Source: Pseudomonas sp. MM211 (GTDB taxonomy: Bacteria; Pseudomonadota; Gammaproteobacteria; Pseudomonadales; Pseudomonadaceae). From it: DNA of 64,000 nucleotides. Below, one piece after another: positions 8,875 through 18,058 of this stretch; position 1 is the first letter of the stretch, and each line of letters opens with the position of its first letter. The notes beneath the pieces are model-generated. The model was given only the letters and a program-made list of their open reading frames with translations, did no database searches and was not told where the DNA came from. Both the position numbers and the translations under genes were made by a program. The stretch is from NCBI RefSeq assembly GCF_020386635.1, contig NZ_CP081942.1, positions 3,410,001 to 3,474,000 of the forward strand, in the 5' to 3' direction.

Positions 8875-10499
8875 GGTTCACCGACCTCGATGTCGTTGAG
8901 CAGCGCGAAGCCCTCGGCGGTCCAGCGGAAGTTCTTCACCCGTTGCGCCGTGGCGGCTTGCCAGAGGCGCTCGGCGATCGGAAAGGCGGACGCCTCGTCG
9001 ACCAGCAGATCTTGCAGGTCGCCATAGGCCTGTGCGCGTTGTTCGGCCTGCGTGGCGGTGATGCCGGCATCGAACAGGGCCTTGGCCTTGTCCAGCGTCT
9101 GTGGCTCGTAGATGTTGGTGGCCAGGGTCGAGCTGTTGGCAGTACGCGGATCGAGGATGGTCTGCAGGATGATCGGATCGGCGCGGGTCATGTAGGTGGA
9201 CGTCAGGTCATAGTTGCCCTGAGCGTTTGCGGTCGTCCACTCGGCGCGGGTGACCACGGCCAGTTTGAGCTCGATGCCGATCTTGCGCAGTTGATCCTGG
9301 ATCAGCACGTCGCCGGCGGTTTCCGCACCCTGGATGTTGTAGCTCAGGCTCAGGCGCTTGCCGTCCTTGCTGCGGTAGCCGTCGGCGCCTTTGCTCCAGC
9401 CCGCGGCGTCGAGCAGTTGTTCGGCACCCTGCGGGTCATAGGCGAACTTGTCGCCCTGGTCCTTGAAGTAGGGTGTGGTCACGTCATAGATGCCCTTCAC
9501 CACCGGGAAGTCGGCGTTGTACACGGTGCTGGCGTAGGTCTTGCGGTCGATGCCTTTCTGCAGCGCCAGGCGCACCTGTTTGTCAGCCAGCAGGCGCCCA
9601 TCGCGGGTGTTGGGGTACAGGTTCAGCGCAGGGCCCGGCAGGGAGCGGCTCTGGATGGTCGCGCCTTTGGACTGCAGCAGCTTGAGGTCCACTTCGGAGA
9701 ACGGGTTGCGTGGCCAGAGGATGTCGGCCTGGCCCTGCAGGAACAGGCCGTTGCGTACGCTCTCCTCGGGGATGTAGCTGATTTCCACGGCATCCAGATG
9801 AGCTTCGCCGCGGTTCTTCACGTTGGCCGAGGCCCAGGCGTAACCCTGACGCTTGACCAGCTTCGCGCCGACTTCGGGCGTGTAGTGCTCGAGCACGAAC
9901 GGGCCGGTGCCGATGATCTTGCCGAGCGAGCGCTCCTTGGCGCTGAGCGCGTAGGAGGCCGGGGCGAGGATCGACAGGTTGGTGGTGGAGGTGGCCTGCA
10001 GGAAACCGGCGTTCGGCTGCGACAGCACCAGCCTGACGGTGAAGTCGTCGACCACTTCGGCGTGATCGTAGCCCGCCAGGTAGGTGGCGCCGAAGGTGGC
10101 GGGAAGCTCGGTGGCCAGGGCCTTGTTGCTGTCGAAGGCGGTCTTCACGGCGTTGGCATCGAAACGTTCGCCGTTGCTGAAGGTGACGTCGTCACGCAGC
10201 GTGAAGGTGTAGTTGAGGGCGTCATCGCTGATTTCCCAGCTTTTTGCAAGCCAGGGAATGATCTTGCCGCTGTCCGGATCCTGATCGGTGAGTGACTCGG
10301 CGACGTTGCGCAGCAGTACGCGGTGCTCCAGCCAGTACACCTGGAAGGGGTCGACGCTGACCAAGGTGGTGTTATCGCCGAAGAAAGCGATGTTCAGGGT
10401 TTTGCTGGCAGCCTCGTCGGTGGACGGCGAGCAACCTACCAGGCTGAGGGCAAGGGCGCAGGAGGCCAGCAGGTGCGTCGCAAGGCGGTTTTTTTTCAT
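8871..10499 (-). CDS. Dipeptide/oligopeptide-type ABC transporter substrate-binding lipoprotein
   Basis: This 542-residue family 5 extracellular solute-binding protein carries a lipoprotein signal: ALALSLVGC gives a lipobox with Cys near residue 23. A typical SBP_bac_5 core follows, with VAESLTDQDPDSGKIIPWLAKSW, YTFTLRDDVTFSNGERFDA and ALQKGIDRKTY. It would deliver ligand to the permeases encoded downstream. It follows the TonB-dependent receptor operon, but a terminator-like hairpin lies after the receptor gene's stop, on the far side of a gap of 87 bp, so the importer may also have its own promoter. Confidence 0.92.
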   Translation of the reverse strand: MKKNRLATHLLASCALALSLVGCSPSTDEAASKTLNIAFFGDNTTLVSVDPFQVYWLEHRVLLRNVAESLTDQDPDSGKIIPWLAKSWEISDDALNYTFTLRDDVTFSNGERFDANAVKTAFDSNKALATELPATFGATYLAGYDHAEVVDDFTVRLVLSQPNAGFLQATSTTNLSILAPASYALSAKERSLGKIIGTGPFVLEHYTPEVGAKLVKRQGYAWASANVKNRGEAHLDAVEISYIPEESVRNGLFLQGQADILWPRNPFSEVDLKLLQSKGATIQSRSLPGPALNLYPNTRDGRLLADKQVRLALQKGIDRKTYASTVYNADFPVVKGIYDVTTPYFKDQGDKFAYDPQGAEQLLDAAGWSKGADGYRSKDGKRLSLSYNIQGAETAGDVLIQDQLRKIGIELKLAVVTRAEWTTANAQGNYDLTSTYMTRADPIILQTILDPRTANSSTLATNIYEPQTLDKAKALFDAGITATQAEQRAQAYGDLQDLLVDEASAFPIAERLWQAATAQRVKNFRWTAEGFALLNDIEVGEP

Positions 10500-10552
10500 C
10501 TCGTCTTCCCACTATGTTGAATGAATTGCATACAAGGGATTCCAGGCAAAAT

Positions 10553-10580
10553 GGCCGCACTGCCCGTAGGCAATGCGGCC
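10553..10580 (-). terminator. Rho-independent terminator-like hairpin after the TonB receptor gene
   Basis: On the minus strand GGCCGCA and TGCGGCC arms enclose a short loop and are followed by ATTTTG. It lies just past the receptor stop at 10587, between it and the lipoprotein gene. Read-through to the ABC importer remains possible. Confidence 0.55.
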
Positions 10581-10586
10581 TTGTAG

Positions 10587-13094
10587 TCAGAAGTCGTAGG
10601 CGAGTTTGGTGTACCAGAAGCCGCCGCCAGGGTGGAACGGAGGGTTGCCGTAGTTGTATTTGAAGGCCGCCTGAGTGATGCCGTTGTTGTCAGGCTTGAC
10701 GTTGAAGATGTTGGTGCCGCCAACGCTGACCGTCAGGCTGTCGAACAGCAGGTAGGAGAGATCCAGGTCGGTGATCCACTTGGCTTCGAAGGTGCGATCC
10801 TGGGCGGCGTTCTGCTGCCAGGTTTCGACCTTGCCGTAGCGAGTGGTCTGCAGGTTGGCGGCGAAGTTGCCCAGGCTCCAGTTCGCACCCAGCACCCATT
10901 TGCTGCGTGGCGTTGCGGCGACCACCAGGCCTTCGGAGGCATGCCCGGCCACTTCGATACCGGCGTTCTGCAAGAACGACGGGCTGTCTCGCTTATCGCG
11001 AACAGTGGTTTTGTTGTAGTTGAAGGCCGCGCTCCAGCGCACATCGCCCCAGGCGCCGAACTCACTGCGGTGGTCCGCTACCAGATCGATGCCTCGGGTA
11101 CGTGTGTTGAACGCGTTGGTGTAGTAGCTGACCCAGGTATTGCGTGCCACGCCCGCCGACTCGAGGATGTCGCCGATTGGGCCTGCGCCACCGCCGGGTG
11201 CTGCGATGTTGTCGCTGAGCACGATGCGGTCGTCGATGTCGATCAGGTAGGCGTCGGCAGTAAAGCTGGTACGCGGCGCAGGCTGCCAGGTCACGCCCAA
11301 ACCCAGGTTGCGCGATTTTTCCGGTTTCAGATCGGATGCACCCAGGGCCTGGCCCAGCGCGCTATCCGGCGTGGCGGTATAGCGCAGGGCCGGCACTGCG
11401 TTGCCGTTGGCATCTGCAGCCGTGCGGTTATCGGAAACGGTATAACCGAGCTGAGTCAGAGACGGAGCCCGGAAGCCCGAGCCAAGCGTGCCGCGCAGTG
11501 CTACCTGGTCGGTCAGTTCGTAGCGCGAATTGAGCTTGAAGCTGAAGGTGTTTTCCTTGATGTCGTCATAGTGCTCGAGTCGGCCGGCCAGGCCCACGTA
11601 CCAGCGCTCACTGAGGTCGAAGCCGAAATCCAGATAGCCTGCGAGGTTGTTGCGTTTGACGTCGGCTTCATCCTCCGGGCGAATGGCCACGACTGCCTGG
11701 GCACCGACCGATGGCTGCGCGCCATTGGCGCCGTTCAGCGGGCTACCGACCGGGAAGGTGTAGGGGCCGACACTGTAGGCACGCGGATCGCTGCCCGCGA
11801 AGGTTTGGAAACGCTCCCAGCGGTGCTCCAGGCCAGCGGATACCTGGGTTGGTACCGCAAGCCCGAATACGCCGTCGAAGGCGCGGGTGATGTCCAGGTT
11901 GTTGACCCACTGCTCGAACTGCAGGGTGGCCAGGTCGTCCCACGAGGTTGGTGAGTCGGGGCCGTAAGTGGGGTTGATGGTCAGGTCGCTGGAGTGCTCG
12001 ATCTTGTTGCGGCCGTAGGTGGTGGACAGATCCCAATCCCAGTCCGCCACGTTGCCTTTGCCACCAAACAGAAATTGGTAATCCGTGTCCTTGAGGTTGT
12101 TCAGCGGGTAGTAGCCGTCTGGGAACAGTTCGGGGATCGAGGCCGCGCCCCTGGCCGTGCGCAACTGATTCAACGCCTCGGTTTTGCGCTCGCCGTAGGT
12201 CGCATACGAGTACAGCTTCAGATCATCTGCCAATGGCAGTTCGGCGTTGTAAGCCAGGTTGAAGGCCTCCAGATCGGGGTCGCCATTCTTGGTGCTTACT
12301 CGATCCCAGGCCGCCTGACGCTCAGGCTCGAAATAGGCTTGCACGGTGCTCGGCGACTTGCCGACCCAGGTTGCCGTACCGCGCTTGCGAGCATCTGCGG
12401 AAAGGTGCACGAAGCCCCCTTCGGTGCCCAGTGCAAAGCCGTGGTCTGCGGCGGTTTTAATGGTTTCGCCCTGGCCGGAGAAGAGCTTCCCGTAGCTGGT
12501 CTCGACATGGCCGCCAGAGGTATTGCCCTTAAGGATGATATTGATCACCCCGGCGACGGCGTCCGAGCCGTACTGGGCCGCGGCGCTGTCTTTGAGCACT
12601 TCGATATGCGAGACGGCACTGACCGGGATCTGATCGATATCCACCGCGTTCGCACCGCTGTTATCAGTGCTGCCATTGGCGGGTGCGGCGCCGTTATGGC
12701 GGCGTTTGCCGTTGACCAGTACCAGCGTATAGGCCGGGCCCAGGCCACGGTTGCTCAGCGGGCGGATCGAGGAGTTGACCCCGGCGATGTTGGTGCCGAA
12801 GTTGAACGACGGCAGCAGCTTGGAAATCGCCTCGGAGAGCTCGGCGCGCCCGGTCTTGAGCAGTTGCTCGCTGTTGATGATGTCGATTGGTGTTGGGCTA
12901 TCGGCCACCGTGCGTTGCTGCCCACGGACACCGGTGGAGATCACGTTGACGGTCTCCAGGCGTGTTTCGCTGCTCTGCGCCTGCACGCCGGGCGCCAGCA
13001 GGCAGGCCAGTGAGAGTACCGAGAAGGTCAGCCCGGCACGGGCTGGGGCGCTGCGCAGGTGGCGCAGCCGTGAAGTGGAAAAAGGTCTTGCCAT
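10587..13094 (-). CDS. TonB-dependent outer-membrane receptor
   Basis: This 835-residue protein has a signal peptide (LACLLAPGVQAQ), then a plug domain with INSEQLLKTGRAELSEAIS, SIRPLSNRGLGPAYTLVLVNG and VLKDSAAAQYGSDAVAGVIN. A beta-barrel of alternating aromatic strands follows, ending in the terminal Phe of KLAYDF. The ATG at 13094 is preceded by AGGGA and starts a normal signal sequence; a 48-codon upstream extension is rejected. The receptor is embedded among sulfur-scavenging importers, so it probably brings an organosulfur compound or its complex across the outer membrane. The ligand is unknown. Confidence 0.93.
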   Translation of the reverse strand: MARPFSTSRLRHLRSAPARAGLTFSVLSLACLLAPGVQAQSSETRLETVNVISTGVRGQQRTVADSPTPIDIINSEQLLKTGRAELSEAISKLLPSFNFGTNIAGVNSSIRPLSNRGLGPAYTLVLVNGKRRHNGAAPANGSTDNSGANAVDIDQIPVSAVSHIEVLKDSAAAQYGSDAVAGVINIILKGNTSGGHVETSYGKLFSGQGETIKTAADHGFALGTEGGFVHLSADARKRGTATWVGKSPSTVQAYFEPERQAAWDRVSTKNGDPDLEAFNLAYNAELPLADDLKLYSYATYGERKTEALNQLRTARGAASIPELFPDGYYPLNNLKDTDYQFLFGGKGNVADWDWDLSTTYGRNKIEHSSDLTINPTYGPDSPTSWDDLATLQFEQWVNNLDITRAFDGVFGLAVPTQVSAGLEHRWERFQTFAGSDPRAYSVGPYTFPVGSPLNGANGAQPSVGAQAVVAIRPEDEADVKRNNLAGYLDFGFDLSERWYVGLAGRLEHYDDIKENTFSFKLNSRYELTDQVALRGTLGSGFRAPSLTQLGYTVSDNRTAADANGNAVPALRYTATPDSALGQALGASDLKPEKSRNLGLGVTWQPAPRTSFTADAYLIDIDDRIVLSDNIAAPGGGAGPIGDILESAGVARNTWVSYYTNAFNTRTRGIDLVADHRSEFGAWGDVRWSAAFNYNKTTVRDKRDSPSFLQNAGIEVAGHASEGLVVAATPRSKWVLGANWSLGNFAANLQTTRYGKVETWQQNAAQDRTFEAKWITDLDLSYLLFDSLTVSVGGTNIFNVKPDNNGITQAAFKYNYGNPPFHPGGGFWYTKLAYDF

Positions 13095-13299
13095 GGCGCT
13101 TATCCCTGTCTGAAAGGCTGCGGCGACGGCCAATGCGGCGTCGTCCGAAAAGGTGTCCACCGCCGTGCGCGAGGCGCACGAAACCCTGACGCGCCTGTTT
13201 TCACCTGCGCGTTTTATGGGAGTGGTGGGGAGCGACAAGGCGGTGGTAGATCGCTCGAGGTCTTGCGGGGTCTGTCCGGTGAGCTATCCGGTTAGACGA

Positions 13300-13431
13300 T
13301 CAGTGCGGGCGACACATTCGCTCGCCGCTGTCTGCTGGCGGCACACCCGGCCAGCCGATCAGGGTGCTGGCGCTGTCGCCATGCAGGTTGTCGAGCAGGC
13401 GACTGGCGATGCGGGAAAGATAGCGTTTCAT
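13300..13431 (-). CDS. Small hypothetical protein (43 aa) behind the SsuB-like gene
   Basis: The ATG at 13431 has an AGGAAG ribosome site 6-7 bases upstream. The 43-codon frame begins MKRYLSRIASRLLDNLHGD and ends with a Cys-containing ERMCRPH tail. It begins 15 bp after the stop of the ATPase gene on the same strand, so it is probably co-transcribed. The N-terminal half is basic and amphipathic. No family is recognised. The 205 bp between it and the receptor start hold no other gene that I can support. Confidence 0.45.
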   Translation of the reverse strand: MKRYLSRIASRLLDNLHGDSASTLIGWPGVPPADSGERMCRPH

Positions 13432-13446
13432 GATTGGCTTCCTGCC

Positions 13447-14241
13447 CTAGATGGCAATGGCGCTGAGCGGGTAGCCCGACGCGAGAAAGGGGTTGTGATC
13501 GCGGCCGAGGCTTTGCGGGTCGTCCTTTTCCACGCCGAGCAATGCCAGCAGGCGCGTGCGGATATCGTTGAAACCGGCCTGGCCGTTGTCACGCGGGCGA
13601 GCCAGATCGACGCGCAGCGCTTCGGCGATGCGCCCGTTCTGCAGCACGATGATGCGATCGGCGAGCAGAATGGCTTCGTCGACATCATGGGTGACCAGCA
13701 GCACGGCTGGCGTGTGCTTCTGCCACAGGTCGATGATCAGGCGATGCATGCGGATGCGGGTCAGCGCATCTAGGGCGGCGAAGGGTTCGTCGAGCAGCAG
13801 CAGTTTGGGCTCGCGAACCAGGCTGCGCGCCAATGCCACGCGCTGGGATTCACCGCCGGACAGGGTAGCGGGAAAGGCTTCCAGGCGATGGGCCAGGCCC
13901 ACTTCGGTCAGCGCCTGGATGGCACGCTCCTTGGGGTTGGCCACGCGCAGGCCGAGGGTGACGTTCTTCCAGGCGCGCTTCCATGGCATCAGTCGCGGCT
14001 CCTGGAATACCGCAGCGCGGGCTTGTGGGACGACCAGTTCACCACCATCGATGGAGTCCAGGCCTGCCAGCGAGCGCAGCAGGGTGGTCTTGCCGGAGCC
14101 GCTGGCGCCGAGCAGGGCAACGAACTCACCAGGGGCGATATCCAGGTTCAGTTCATCGATTACTCGGTTGTCGCCGAACTGACGCACCACGCCGCGCAGG
14201 CTGACGGCTGGCGAGTAGTCGATCTTGCTGTGCGCATTCAT
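13447..14241 (-). CDS. Sulfonate-type ABC transporter ATP-binding protein (SsuB-like)
   Basis: This 264-residue ABC ATPase has Walker A GASGSGKTTLL, the SsuB/TauB-type VFQEPRLMPWKRAWKNV, signature LSGGESQRVALARSL, Walker B LLLLDEPFAALD, and switch His in LLVTHDVDEA. These features place it in the nitrate/sulfonate/taurine importer subgroup. It would pair with the permease encoded directly upstream and probably with the distant SsuA-like binding protein at 1167. Its ATG lies 89 bp inside the annotated permease frame, an unusually long overlap. Confidence 0.92.
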   Translation of the reverse strand: MNAHSKIDYSPAVSLRGVVRQFGDNRVIDELNLDIAPGEFVALLGASGSGKTTLLRSLAGLDSIDGGELVVPQARAAVFQEPRLMPWKRAWKNVTLGLRVANPKERAIQALTEVGLAHRLEAFPATLSGGESQRVALARSLVREPKLLLLDEPFAALDALTRIRMHRLIIDLWQKHTPAVLLVTHDVDEAILLADRIIVLQNGRIAEALRVDLARPRDNGQAGFNDIRTRLLALLGVEKDDPQSLGRDHNPFLASGYPLSAIAI

Positions 14242-15010
14242 GCTTCAGGTCGCCCATGAACGAAGGGCGCCAGGCCAGAGCCAGGCGTTCCAGGGTGCGG
14301 ATCAGGCCGTCGATGAGCAGACCCAGCAAGCTGTAGATCAGCAGGCAGATGACGATCACGTCGGTGCGCATGAAGTCGCGGGCATCGCTGGCCAGAAAGC
14401 CGATACCGGCGGTGGTGTTGATCTGCTCGACGAACACCAGGGCCAGCCAGGAAATTCCCAGGGAGTAACGCAGGCCGACGAAGAACGAGGGCAGGGCGCC
14501 CGGCAGAATCACGTGCCAGATGAGTTCGCGGCGGTTCAGCCCCAAGGTATTGGCCGCTTCGATCAGTTTCGGGTCGATATTGCGGATGCCGGCGAACAGG
14601 TTGAGGTAGATCGGAAAGGTGGTGCCCATGACGATCAGCGCCACCTTGGTGAATTCGCCAATGCCGAACCACAGGATGAACAGCGGCACCAGGGCCAGGG
14701 ACGGGATGGTACGCAGCATCTGCATGGGCGAATCGAGGGCGATTTCGCCACGTTTCGACAGGCCGGTGATCAGCGCTGCGGTGACGCCGATCGCCACGCC
14801 GATGCCGAGGCCAGTCACTGCTCGCTGCAGGGACACCAGCAGGTGGCGCAGCAGTTCACCGCTGCGCGTCAATTCCCAGAGTGTGCCGCTGATCTCGCTC
14901 GGGGCGGCGATCACGCGAGCGGGAATCAGACCGGCCCGCGAAGCGATTTCCCAGAGCAGCAAAATGGCCACAGGGCTGATCAGGCGCAGGACAAAATCCG
15001 GCGTGGTCAT
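14153..15010 (-). CDS. Sulfonate-type ABC transporter permease (SsuC-like), with irregular ends
   Basis: This 285-residue permease has membrane helices and the EAA loop EAANTLGLNRRELIWHVILPGALP, as in SsuC/TauC. The last 31 or so residues, after AWRPSFMGD, only read through the start of the ATPase gene in another frame. A 20-codon frame with a good ribosome site starts at 15069 and stops exactly over this ATG (AAATGACC), so the natural N-terminus may lie in that frame. The gene may carry one or two small indels, or the overlaps may be real. The core family is certain and the ends are not. Confidence 0.85.
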   Translation of the reverse strand: MTTPDFVLRLISPVAILLLWEIASRAGLIPARVIAAPSEISGTLWELTRSGELLRHLLVSLQRAVTGLGIGVAIGVTAALITGLSKRGEIALDSPMQMLRTIPSLALVPLFILWFGIGEFTKVALIVMGTTFPIYLNLFAGIRNIDPKLIEAANTLGLNRRELIWHVILPGALPSFFVGLRYSLGISWLALVFVEQINTTAGIGFLASDARDFMRTDVIVICLLIYSLLGLLIDGLIRTLERLALAWRPSFMGDLKHECAQQDRLLASRQPARRGASVRRQPSNR

Positions 15011-15085
15011 TTGCTGCGGCGAGCGGGCTGTATCGTGCGGCTCACGGTGATGGTGCTGGCGTCGGTCATGAGGATCTCCCGCTGA

Positions 15086-15880
15086 TCAGTGCTTGTAGCT
15101 CTGGCCTGAAGCCCGCTCGAGCTGGCGAATCAGCGCGTCCCAGTGCAGCTTGATGCCCGGCCCTTTGCCATCGGAAAAACGCGCCGATTGCTGGCGGACC
15201 TTTTCGATGGCTTCGTCGGGTGCATGCAGCAGATCGGCATTGCCGCCGGCCTGGGCGGCGATCTGGATGTTGCAGGCGCGTTCCAGGCCATGCAGCTCGC
15301 GGAACGCATGTTCGACGCTGATGCCGCCGGTGAGCAGACCATGGTTGCGCAGGATGAAGATGTTGCTGTCGCCAAGGTCGGCGACCAGGCGCTCCTGCTC
15401 GTCCAGATCCAGCGCCACGCCTTCGTAGTCGTGGTACTTCACGCGGCTGTAGAAGCCCAGGGCATGCTGCGAGAGCGGCAGCAGCCCGCCGCGCTGGGCG
15501 GATACCGCTGCGCCGTCGCGGGTATGGGTGTGCAGCACGGCCTGCAGATCCGGGCGCGCGCGGTGGATGGCGCTGTGGATCACGTAACCGGCCTGGTTGA
15601 TACCCAGGTTCAGTGGGTCGTCGATGATGGTGCCGTCGACATCCACCTTGACCAGATTGGACGCCGTGATCTCGTCGAACAACAGGCCGAAGGCGTTGAT
15701 CAGAAAGTGTTCGTCCGGCCCCGGCACGCGGGCGGAGAAATGCGTGTAGATATGATCCGTCCAGCGAAACAGCGCAGCCAATTGGTAGGCGGCAGCCAGC
15801 TTGACGCGTACTTCCCATTCTTCAGGGCTGACGCGCTCCTGGACGGAAGGAATGCTGTGCAGGGTTGCGAGTGAACTCAT
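15086..15880 (-). CDS. Class II aldolase/adducin family protein
   Basis: This 264-residue protein has the family's zinc-site pattern: a VLHTHTRDG segment with the HxH pair, and LRNHGLLTGG with a further His. There is an FLINAFGLLFDEITASNLVKV region near the N-terminus. Relatives include fuculose-phosphate aldolase and many uncharacterised enzymes of sulfur-starvation clusters. It lies between a hydroxyacid dehydrogenase and the SsuC-like permease on the same strand. The substrate is unknown; retro-aldol cleavage or epimerisation of a hydroxyacid fragment is possible. Confidence 0.85.
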   Translation of the reverse strand: MSSLATLHSIPSVQERVSPEEWEVRVKLAAAYQLAALFRWTDHIYTHFSARVPGPDEHFLINAFGLLFDEITASNLVKVDVDGTIIDDPLNLGINQAGYVIHSAIHRARPDLQAVLHTHTRDGAAVSAQRGGLLPLSQHALGFYSRVKYHDYEGVALDLDEQERLVADLGDSNIFILRNHGLLTGGISVEHAFRELHGLERACNIQIAAQAGGNADLLHAPDEAIEKVRQQSARFSDGKGPGIKLHWDALIRQLERASGQSYKH

Positions 15881-15911
15881 GGCAATCTCCAGGCCCTGGT
15901 GGGCAGTCTGT

Positions 15912-16862
15912 TCAGTAACCGCGTTCGATATCGACGAGGTTTTCCAATGGCGCTGCCGTCTGGAAACGCTGGAAGTTGGCGACGAAATCGTCGACGAACT
16001 TGCGTTTGCCATCGGTGGACAGGGCACTGGTGTGGGGTGAAATACGTACCCGCGGATGCAAGTACAGCGGGTGATCGTTCGGCAACGGCTCGGGGTCGGT
16101 GACATCCAGGGTGGCGCGGCCGATGCTGCCGTTATCCAGCGCCTCGAGCAGGGCGTTCTGATCGAGCAGACCCCCACGAGCCAGGTTGATCAGGTGCAGG
16201 CCGGGTTTGGCGCTGCCCAGCACGTCGCGGTCGAGCAGGTGGCGGGTATCGGCAGTCAGCGGCGCAACCACCACCAGGTGGTCGGCTTCGGCGAACAGGT
16301 GGTGGATGTCGCGGGCGGCCTCGATGCCAGGGATCTCGGCAATGGCGTGCCCTGGGCGACCCAGAGCGATGACGCGCATGCCCAGGGCCAGAGCCTTGTG
16401 CGCCAGGCTCTGGCCAATCGAGCCGAGGCCCAGGATACCCAGCGTCGCGCCCTTGACCGGCTGCAGGTAGGTGAAGTGCCAATCGTCGTTGTTTACCCAG
16501 ATGTCCGGAAGCTGCTTGGCCACGCTGAAGATCGCCGCCAGGGCGAATTCGGCAACGTGGTTGGCGTTGGCACCCTTGGCGCTGGCGACCTGCTCTACGT
16601 CGAACAGCCAGTGCGGGTAGAAATCGATGCCGGAGGAGGCCAGTTGCACCCACTGCAACGACCACGGCCAGCCGGCTGGCGCGTCCTTGAGTTCGACGCC
16701 GCGCACGTTGATGGGCCGCACGATCAGCGTGCTGGCGTCAGCGGGAATCTGCGCCAGGCCTTCCGGGCCAAAGGGGATTTCGACGATGCGCTGTTGCGGC
16801 AGGCGCTCGCGCAGATAGGCGTTGGCCTCGGCATCCAGCTGGCTGACGATGGTCTGGCTCAT
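15912..16862 (-). CDS. D-isomer-specific 2-hydroxyacid dehydrogenase
   Basis: This 316-residue protein has the NAD-binding fingerprint LGILGLGSIGQSLAHKA and INLARGGLLDQNALLEAL with the catalytic-region Arg and Glu environment. A late ISPHTSALS supplies the catalytic His. It would interconvert a 2-hydroxyacid and a 2-ketoacid. Its start overlaps the stop of the acyl-CoA-dehydrogenase-like gene by 4 bp, and the aldolase gene follows 31 bp later. That implies sequential processing of the carbon skeleton freed after desulfurisation (inference). Confidence 0.9.
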   Translation of the reverse strand: MSQTIVSQLDAEANAYLRERLPQQRIVEIPFGPEGLAQIPADASTLIVRPINVRGVELKDAPAGWPWSLQWVQLASSGIDFYPHWLFDVEQVASAKGANANHVAEFALAAIFSVAKQLPDIWVNNDDWHFTYLQPVKGATLGILGLGSIGQSLAHKALALGMRVIALGRPGHAIAEIPGIEAARDIHHLFAEADHLVVVAPLTADTRHLLDRDVLGSAKPGLHLINLARGGLLDQNALLEALDNGSIGRATLDVTDPEPLPNDHPLYLHPRVRISPHTSALSTDGKRKFVDDFVANFQRFQTAAPLENLVDIERGY

Positions 16863-18058
16863 TGTGCTGCCTCCCGAGCCTGAGCGAAGGCGCTACGGCC
16901 GGCGGCGCTGAGCGCCACGTCGTCCTGCGGGGTATGGATGCGGCTGCACAGCACGTCACGGAAATGCCGCTCCAGCGGGTTCTTGCGTGACAGCCCCGGG
17001 TTGCCGGATGCCTCGATGGCGAGCTCCACGGCACGTATGGCGTTGCTGCTCACCAGTTGCTTGATCTGCCCGGCGTGCGCTGCCTCGACCTGGCCGGCGG
17101 CGGCCGAATCGAGCAGGGTGCGGTTGGCGAACAGCAGGGTATCGATGCGCCCGACGATCTCCTGAAAACGCTGCAGGCTCGATAGCGGCGCACCGAGGTT
17201 GGAGGGCGTACGGTGTTCGAGAAAGCCCACCAGCCAGTCCCGCGCCGCCTGGGCAACGCCATCGTAGATGGCTGGCAGTAGTACCGACATCCACAGCATG
17301 CCTTCGCCATCCAGTTCCGGCCTGGGTGCGCTCCAGGGGCTGACGCTGACAGCGTGGTCGAGGGGAATCAGCACGTCGTCGAACTGCACTTCATGGCTGC
17401 AGGTGGCGCGCATGCCCAGGTGATCCCAGTCCTCGACGATACGAATGCCGGGGTTATCGCGATGTACCAGGTAACCGCCAACCAGCGGGTCGGCATCGTC
17501 ACTGCGTGCCCACACCAGGTACCAGATCAGGCCGTGGCTGCCGGTCGAATAGATCTTGCGGCCGCTCAGGCGCCAGCCTTCGCTGGTACGTCGGGCAGTC
17601 GTCGCTGGCAGACCGCCGCGCGCCGGCGTGCCGAGTTCGGGTTCGACGCGAAAGGCGTTGATCAGTGCGCCGTTCTCTACCGCATCGATACCCACCTGGC
17701 GACGCAGATGCTCGGGCCAGTTGAGGTTCTGCTGCAGGCGGAAGTGCTGCAGGTACTGCATCACCAGAATCAGTGCCGTCGAGGGTTCGCCCTTGGCCAC
17801 CGCGCTGATCACCCGCCGCGCGGTAGGCAGATCGGCGCCACCGCCACCCAGCGTTTTCGGAACCGTCAACCCCAGCAGGCCGTGGCGCTGCAGCAGGGCG
17901 AAGTTCTCGGCCGGGAATTCGCCACTGCGATCGTAACGCGCGGCGCTGGCGGCCAGGGTCGCGCTGATTTCATCGAGCAGGCGGGCGAAGCGTGCCTCGT
18001 CGCGCTCCGGGGATACGCGATGGGTGGGGAAGGCGAGGGTGTCGGCGGATTGCGTCAT
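16859..18058 (-). CDS. Acyl-CoA dehydrogenase-like flavoprotein (DszC/SfnB-type)
   Basis: This 399-residue protein has an acyl-CoA dehydrogenase fold: LLGLTVPKTLGGGGADL in the N-terminal helical domain, GWRLSGRKIYSTGSHG and WDHLGMRATCSHEVQFDDV in the beta domain. The C-terminal bundle ends with NPLERHFRDVLCSRIHTPQDD, typical of the DszC/SfnB branch. Many of these are FMNH2-dependent oxygenases of organosulfur assimilation rather than dehydrogenases. The ATG at 18058 follows a GAGAG site; an upstream Met adds 11 residues. It heads the minus-strand unit behind copy 2 of the 33-bp element. Confidence 0.88.
   Translation of the reverse strand: MTQSADTLAFPTHRVSPERDEARFARLLDEISATLAASAARYDRSGEFPAENFALLQRHGLLGLTVPKTLGGGGADLPTARRVISAVAKGEPSTALILVMQYLQHFRLQQNLNWPEHLRRQVGIDAVENGALINAFRVEPELGTPARGGLPATTARRTSEGWRLSGRKIYSTGSHGLIWYLVWARSDDADPLVGGYLVHRDNPGIRIVEDWDHLGMRATCSHEVQFDDVLIPLDHAVSVSPWSAPRPELDGEGMLWMSVLLPAIYDGVAQAARDWLVGFLEHRTPSNLGAPLSSLQRFQEIVGRIDTLLFANRTLLDSAAAGQVEAAHAGQIKQLVSSNAIRAVELAIEASGNPGLSRKNPLERHFRDVLCSRIHTPQDDVALSAAGRSAFAQAREAAQ

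Noticed and set aside
13095..13238. 48-codon extension of the TonB receptor
   Set aside because: It would bury the signal peptide; the ATG at 13094 has a ribosome site and a normal signal.
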